Source of the DNA: JANNMJ01 sp031397815
GTDB lineage: Bacteria; Bacteroidota; Bacteroidia; Cytophagales; Hymenobacteraceae
NCBI GenBank assembly: GCA_031397815.1
Contig: JANNMJ010000008.1
Coordinates: 1-17,248, forward strand
Reading direction: 5' to 3'
Length of the DNA: 17,248 bases
Shown here in pieces: positions 13,912 to 17,248 of this stretch; the first letter of the stretch is position 1; every line of letters starts with the position of its first letter. The notes beneath the pieces were generated by a model, which saw only the letters and a list, made by a program, of their open reading frames with translations, was not told the origin of the DNA and did not search any database. The position numbers and the translations under genes are program-made.

Positions 13912-14850
13912 TTACTCGCGCACTAACCGGCGGGTGAAGGCTGCACCGGCCACTTCGCCGCGTAGCATATACAGGCCACCAGGGAGGTCGGCGAGGTTGA
14001 TGGAAGCATCAGCGGCAGTGAGCTTACCCACTCGCACCTGACGGCCCTGCCCATCGTAAATGGCGTAGGATGCCGCTTTGCTGCCCAACCCATCGAGCCG
14101 GAACCGGCCGTTCGCCGACGGGTTCGGCGCCACCGACAGGTGCCGCGTAGCAGCAGCTTCTTTAACGCTCAGAATCCCCTGCGGACGCAGCCCTAAGACG
14201 ACGCCGTTGCCGCCGTTGTAGTACGAAATCGTCGGCATATCCGGGTCGGTGCCGCATTCCGGCAGCGGGACGATAATAGCGTTCGGGTACCCAAATTCCT
14301 CTACCACACGGCCCGTGTACTGGCGCAGCTCCATCGTGCTCGGGAAGGTGGGCGCGCTGTGCCACTGCGTGCGCAGCACCCGGCCAGCGGTGCCAATCAT
14401 CCCAACGGAATCGACCATCTCAATCGTCGCGCCCATATTCTGGCACATCCAGACGGTATCGACCATGCTCCGCCGGGGAAGGCTGAAATCGAGAAGCCGC
14501 TTCGGCCAGCTTGGCACCGCCGTGTTGGCCCACGCATACCAAACCGCGGGGCCTTGGCACTGCGTGTATACGTAAGGTGAAGGCGGGGCGGGGGCCGAGA
14601 ACGTCCCGGTTCGGTTGATGTCGTAGTAATCCTGACGGGTCAGGAGGCGCCACGAACCAGCTTGGCCGGGCACCTGCATCGAGTCGGCCACGGAAACGAC
14701 GTGGGTGTAAACCGGGCCGCCAACGGTGACGGTGTAATACCACCACTCGGCGCCCACGGGGGCGAAATCGGTCGGGGCGACTTGGGCCGCTACCGGCTGG
14801 GAAACGAGCGCCGCGCAGGCAAGCGCCGCAGCAAAGAAGAACTTTTTCAT
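13912..14850 (-). CDS. Secreted protein with T9SS type A sorting domain
   Basis: A 312-residue exported protein. Residues 1-22 are a signal peptide (MKKFFFAAALACAALVSQPVAA). Residues 23-237 form a domain I do not recognise, rich in Trp, Tyr and Pro, with three Cys (YTQCQG, WMCQNM, PECGTD) and beta-strand character (WWYYTVTVGGPVYTHVVSV). Residues 238-312 are a type IX secretion C-terminal domain: LSVAPNPSANGRFRL, YAIYDGQGRQV, LPGGLYMLRG, then a basic tail RRLVRE. Such proteins cross the outer membrane and stay on the surface or are released. The start at 14850 is fixed by the signal peptide; the longer open frame runs into purC. It is divergent from purC and has its own terminator. It might be a structural or enzyme component; nothing in the domain points to a catalytic site. 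Confidence 0.88.
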   Translation of the reverse strand: MKKFFFAAALACAALVSQPVAAQVAPTDFAPVGAEWWYYTVTVGGPVYTHVVSVADSMQVPGQAGSWRLLTRQDYYDINRTGTFSAPAPPSPYVYTQCQGPAVWYAWANTAVPSWPKRLLDFSLPRRSMVDTVWMCQNMGATIEMVDSVGMIGTAGRVLRTQWHSAPTFPSTMELRQYTGRVVEEFGYPNAIIVPLPECGTDPDMPTISYYNGGNGVVLGLRPQGILSVKEAAATRHLSVAPNPSANGRFRLDGLGSKAASYAIYDGQGRQVRVGKLTAADASINLADLPGGLYMLRGEVAGAAFTRRLVRE

Positions 14851-14956
14851 CTGGGTGAGAAAAAATGTAAAAGGGAAGGTTCGAGGTAAGGACGGGCTAC
14901 TCGGCGCGGGAGTCACATCGGCAGCGGAAAAAATTCCGACAGTCGGTTTTTCGCCC

Positions 14957-14964
14957 CACCTTTG
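14957..14964 (+). promoter_or_regulatory. Likely -7 promoter box of purC (CACCTTTG)
   Basis: One base off TAnnTTTG, 40 bases before the purC ATG at 15004. Just upstream lies a small palindrome, CCGAC-A-GTCGG (14936-14946), with A runs before and T runs after it, in the -33 area; it might be a regulator site. Confidence 0.4.
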
Positions 14965-15003
14965 CCCCGTTCCGGCGTCCTCTCCCCTATTTCCAGCCTC
15001 CCA

Positions 15004-15975
15004 ATGTCCATCGCGCTGCGCGAAACCCATTTTCAGCTGCCCGGCCAGACCGGTTTTTACCGAGGCAAGGTACGCGACGTTTATTCGCTCGAAAACAATC
15101 GCCTCGCCGTCGTCGCCACCGACCGCATCTCGGCGTTTGATGTGGTGCTGCCGCGCGCCATTCCGTATAAAGGGCAGGTACTGAATCAGCTCGCCGCCCA
15201 CAACCTCGCCGCCACCGCCGACCTGGTGCCGAACTGGGTGGAAGCGCAACCCGACCCGTGCGCCACCGTCGGGCGGCGGTGCGAGCCATTTAAGGTCGAG
15301 ATGGTGATTCGCGGCTACCTCACGGGGCACGCGTGGCGCACGTACGCCACCGGCAAGCGCACGCTCTGCGGCGTTCATCTGCCCGATGGGCTGCACGAAT
15401 ACGACCAGCTCCCCGGTGGCCCGATTATCACACCCACCACTAAAGCCGCCGCCGGGCACGACGAAGACATCAGCCGCGAGGAGCTGCTGCGCCAAGGAAT
15501 CGTGCCAGAAGCCGAGTATGTGCAGCTCGAAGCCCATACCCGCGCCCTGTTTCAGCGCGGCACCGAGCTGGCAGCGGCCCGCGGCCTCGTCCTACTCGAT
15601 ACCAAATATGAGTTCGGTCGCGACGAAGCCGCCGACGGCCTGATTCGCGTCATCGACGAGATTCATACCCCCGACTCCTCACGCTACTGCTACGCCGACG
15701 GGTTCGACGAATTGCGGGCGCGCGGGGAAGCGCCGCGGCAGCTCTCCAAAGAGTTTGTGCGGCAATGGCTGCTCAGCGAAGGCTTTCAGGGGCACGACGG
15801 TCAATCCCCGCCCGCGATGGCTGATGAGTGGGTCGCGGCCATCGGCCACCGCTACATCGAGCTGTATGAGCTGCTCACAGGTCAGGCGTTTCGACCGGCG
15901 CCGGAAGTAGTGGGCGAAGAGCCCGCGGCACGCATTGAGCGCGCTTTGCGCGAGTGGTTGACGGCGGCGCGTTAA
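15004..15975 (+). CDS. purC: Phosphoribosylaminoimidazole-succinocarboxamide synthase PurC
   Basis: A 323-residue SAICAR synthase, which joins CAIR and aspartate with ATP in purine synthesis. Motifs in order: GKVRDVY (21-27), ATDRISAFD (38-46), EMVIRGYLTGHAW (99-111), ITPTTKAAAGHDE (142-154), LLDTKYEFG, IRVIDEIHTPDSSRY and the SKEFVRQWL segment. These are the two signature regions and the ATP/aspartate sites of PurC, all intact. Its length matches the long form found in Bacteroidota and yeast rather than the about 240-residue E. coli form. The ATG at 15004 begins the typical short lead; the extra 14 codons upstream overlap the promoter box. The STAS gene follows after 104 bases, probably with its own start of transcription. 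Confidence 0.97.
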   Translation: MSIALRETHFQLPGQTGFYRGKVRDVYSLENNRLAVVATDRISAFDVVLPRAIPYKGQVLNQLAAHNLAATADLVPNWVEAQPDPCATVGRRCEPFKVEMVIRGYLTGHAWRTYATGKRTLCGVHLPDGLHEYDQLPGGPIITPTTKAAAGHDEDISREELLRQGIVPEAEYVQLEAHTRALFQRGTELAAARGLVLLDTKYEFGRDEAADGLIRVIDEIHTPDSSRYCYADGFDELRARGEAPRQLSKEFVRQWLLSEGFQGHDGQSPPAMADEWVAAIGHRYIELYELLTGQAFRPAPEVVGEEPAARIERALREWLTAAR

Positions 15976-15992
15976 AAATCCCGTCAAACTGC

Positions 15993-16000
15993 TAACTTCG
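15993..16000 (+). promoter_or_regulatory. Likely -7 promoter box of the STAS gene (TAACTTCG)
   Basis: TAACTTCG followed by CGGCC, close to TAnnTTTG, lies about 80 bases before the ATG at 16080, inside the gap after purC. No good -33 TTG at normal spacing. Confidence 0.4.
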
Positions 16001-16079
16001 CGGCCTTGAAGTTTGTCTTATGCCCGCAAGGCGCTCTCGGCGCTTTGGCGAGCTTCTCAACCCGTTTCCCCGCTTCCTG

Positions 16080-16454
16080 ATGAAGTACAGCATTGATAAG
16101 AAGGAGAACTACACGATTGTCAAGGTCGACGAGAAAAAACTCGACACTGCTATCGCGCCGGATCTCAAATCAGAATTCGTGAAGCTCAACGCTGAGGGCA
16201 TCTCCAACTTGATTCTGGATATGTCGAACGTGAAGTACACCGACTCGTCGGGGCTTTCGTCGATCCTCATCGCCAATCGGCTTTGCAATTCGACGGGTGG
16301 AATGCTCGTCCTGACCGGCTTGCAGGACCATGTGATGAAGCTCATCAACATTTCCAAGCTCGAATCGGTCCTGCACATCCTCCCGACCGTAGAGGAAGCC
16401 ATCGACCGCGTGTTTCTGCACGAGATCGAGCGCGACCTGACCGACAAAGACTAA
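16080..16454 (+). CDS. STAS-domain anti-sigma-factor antagonist
   Basis: A 124-residue protein consisting only of a STAS domain, as in SpoIIAA/RsbV. Such proteins bind an anti-sigma kinase and are switched by phosphorylation. The phosphoacceptor motif is clear: NVKYTDSSGLSSILIANRL, with Ser57 in the DSSGL position. The domain starts with YTIVKVDEKKLDTAIAPDLK (residues 11-30) and ends LHILPTVEEAIDRV. A short acidic tail (HEIERDLTDKD) follows. The start at 16080 is chosen because the 20 upstream codons (Arg/Pro-rich) lie outside the domain. No partner kinase or phosphatase is in the window. A strong terminator lies 41 bases after the stop. Confidence 0.92.
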   Translation: MKYSIDKKENYTIVKVDEKKLDTAIAPDLKSEFVKLNAEGISNLILDMSNVKYTDSSGLSSILIANRLCNSTGGMLVLTGLQDHVMKLINISKLESVLHILPTVEEAIDRVFLHEIERDLTDKD

Positions 16455-16494
16455 CTCCGCACGTCGCAAATCAGCATCGATTTGTACCGTCCCT

Positions 16495-16551
16495 CGCCCG
16501 GCCGACGCCGCTTTCACCTGCTCGGTGAATGCCCGTCGGCCGGGCGTTTTT
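16495..16551 (+). terminator. Strong terminator after the STAS gene, with inner hairpin
   Basis: CGCCCGGCCGACG (16495-16507) pairs perfectly over 13 bases with CGTCGGCCGGGCG (16534-16546), followed by TTTTT (16547-16551). The 26-base loop contains its own stem TCACC/GGTGA (16514-16518 with 16524-16528). It lies 41 bases after the STAS stop codon. Confidence 0.9.
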
Positions 16552-16726
16552 GTGGGCCGGTGAACGGTTTTTTTCCGGTCCGTCGCGCCCCGTAATGTTA
16601 GCGCCGCGCAGCCGTAGTGCGCTTTTACAGCGAGTTTTACTCAACGCGCTCGTTCTTTCCTCCGCCTCTCCCCTTCCTGCTGTTGTGCATCTTGCTGATT
16701 GTTTCCGGCGTGCCTGCGGGCGTGCC

Positions 16727-17128
16727 GTGGGGGCGCTGCGGCGCCGCTTAGCGCTGAGCCTTAGCCTCGGCTTACTCGTACCGGCGGCGGGGTTCGCCGG
16801 ACAGGAATACTGGCTTTCGCCGCGCCGCTTCATTGTAAATCCGGGCACTCGTCAATACGTCGGGCGCTTCATGGGCACCGATTTCAAACCCGCTCCGTGG
16901 CGCACCGAAAGCCGAAAAATGCGGAGCGTTTTCCAGCTCGTACCGGGGATTGGGGTGATGGACGTAACCGCCCTCACCACCGCCCGCGATTCGCTCACCA
17001 CCACGCTGACTTTTGCGCGGCCGGGGACGTGCGTCGTGGCGATGCGGTCAATGGAATCGCTGCTGACTCAACAGGGGCCGACGTTCAATAATTATCTGAA
17101 GGAAAGCGGGGCGGTGTCTAGGTGCTAG
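16727..17128 (+). pseudogene. DUF4198-like secreted protein, truncated by an insertion
   Basis: The reading frame codes for a secreted protein that stops early. From the GTG at 16727 it starts with a good signal peptide (ALRRRLALSLSLGLLVPAAGFA), then GQEYWLSPRRFIVNPG, a beta-sandwich opening like DUF4198 proteins (AHxFWLxP), which often sit near nickel, cobalt or TonB-dependent uptake genes. The domain proceeds to TFNNYLKESG, which in this family is a mid-domain motif (FNxYLKExG) followed by another 60-100 residues. Here a stop comes six codons later, and an IS30-like transposase begins 31 bases after that. The reading is therefore a 3' truncation by insertion. The same frame is open from an ATG at 16595 and further up, but the upstream part crosses the terminator and lacks family features. 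Confidence 0.6.
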
Positions 17129-17248
17129 TGCATCAATTAGGGGCGAACATTTGCCCTTATGTCGTACACGCGATTAACCCATCCGGAGCGCGAGGAAATT
17201 GCGCTTGGCCTTGCTGCTGGCCGCACCAGCGCCCAGATTGGCTCCCTG
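17115..17248 (+). mobile_element. Left end of an IS30-like element (partial)
   Basis: The element probably begins between about 17112 and 17130, where the DUF4198-like frame stops matching its family. The left end holds an imperfect hairpin of the form GGGC...GCCC (about 17140-17156) directly before the transposase start. The terminal repeat cannot be fixed because the right end lies outside the window. Confidence 0.5.
17159..17248 (+). CDS. IS30-family transposase, N-terminal fragment (window edge)
   Basis: Thirty codons are visible, reading MSYTRLTHPEREEIALGL and then AAGRTSAQIGSL. This matches the N-terminal helix-turn-helix of IS30 transposases (LTxxEReeI..L...G.s...Ia..L), which binds the ends of the element. 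The DDE catalytic core would lie beyond the window. The ATG directly follows a small hairpin and has no Shine-Dalgarno sequence. Confidence 0.75.
   Translation, partial: MSYTRLTHPEREEIALGLAAGRTSAQIGSL

Noticed and set aside
14851..15537. N-terminal extension of the T9SS protein into purC
   Set aside because: A signal peptide starts at 14850, and the upstream part is antisense to purC.
16529..16726. Longer N-terminus for the DUF4198-like gene
   Set aside because: The frame begins inside the STAS terminator, and the residues before 16727 do not fit a signal peptide followed directly by the domain.

Overview
The window looks like chromosomal DNA from a GC-rich member of the Bacteroidota, most likely a Hymenobacter-like cytophagalean. 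The evidence is a secreted protein with a type IX secretion (T9SS) C-terminal sorting domain, promoter -7 boxes of the TAnnTTTG kind before several genes, few Shine-Dalgarno sequences, and an outer-membrane-type protein ending in Phe. The genus is inference from style, not from a marker gene.

Layout. (1) 123-1211 (-): an exported protein with a DUF4349-like helical part followed by a beta-rich, barrel-like C-terminus, divergent from a GNAT acetyltransferase (1362-1805). (2) 1926-2561 (+): a YigZ/IMPACT-family protein whose 3' end overlaps a complete type IV AbiE toxin-antitoxin operon (2553-4428, -). The operon is preceded by nested inverted repeats that cover its promoter. (3) 4609-6552 (-): an ABC-F ATPase with its own terminator. 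(4) 6713-7386 (+): a VapBC-like toxin-antitoxin pair with a PIN toxin. (5) 7396-9579 (-): a large single-span AsmA-like envelope protein. (6) 9687-13545 (+): a tight run of truncated haemoglobin, bioD, bioA and a FabF-like ketoacyl synthase, probably one operon for late biotin synthesis. (7) 13546-13911: an intergenic patch packed with REP-like hairpins plus a terminator. (8) 13912-14850 (-): the T9SS cargo protein, divergent from purC (15004-15975, +), which is followed by a single-domain STAS anti-sigma-factor antagonist and a strong terminator. (9) 16727-17128 (+): a DUF4198-like secreted protein that stops mid-domain, directly before the first 30 codons of an IS30-like transposase that runs off the window edge.

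How the parts fit. Most genes are housekeeping or envelope functions in short units. Accessory content is limited to the two toxin-antitoxin modules on either side of the ABC-F gene, which by eye are less GC-rich than their surroundings, and to the IS element at the right end. The biotin operon is the most coherent pathway: BioA and BioD catalyse consecutive steps, and the ketoacyl synthase could supply or modify the pimelate-type acyl chain. No rRNA, tRNA or CRISPR array was seen. I found no convincing wholly new system. The best leads are the ketoacyl synthase and haemoglobin in the biotin operon, the AbiE operator architecture, the DUF4349-like/barrel chimera and the hairpin cluster.
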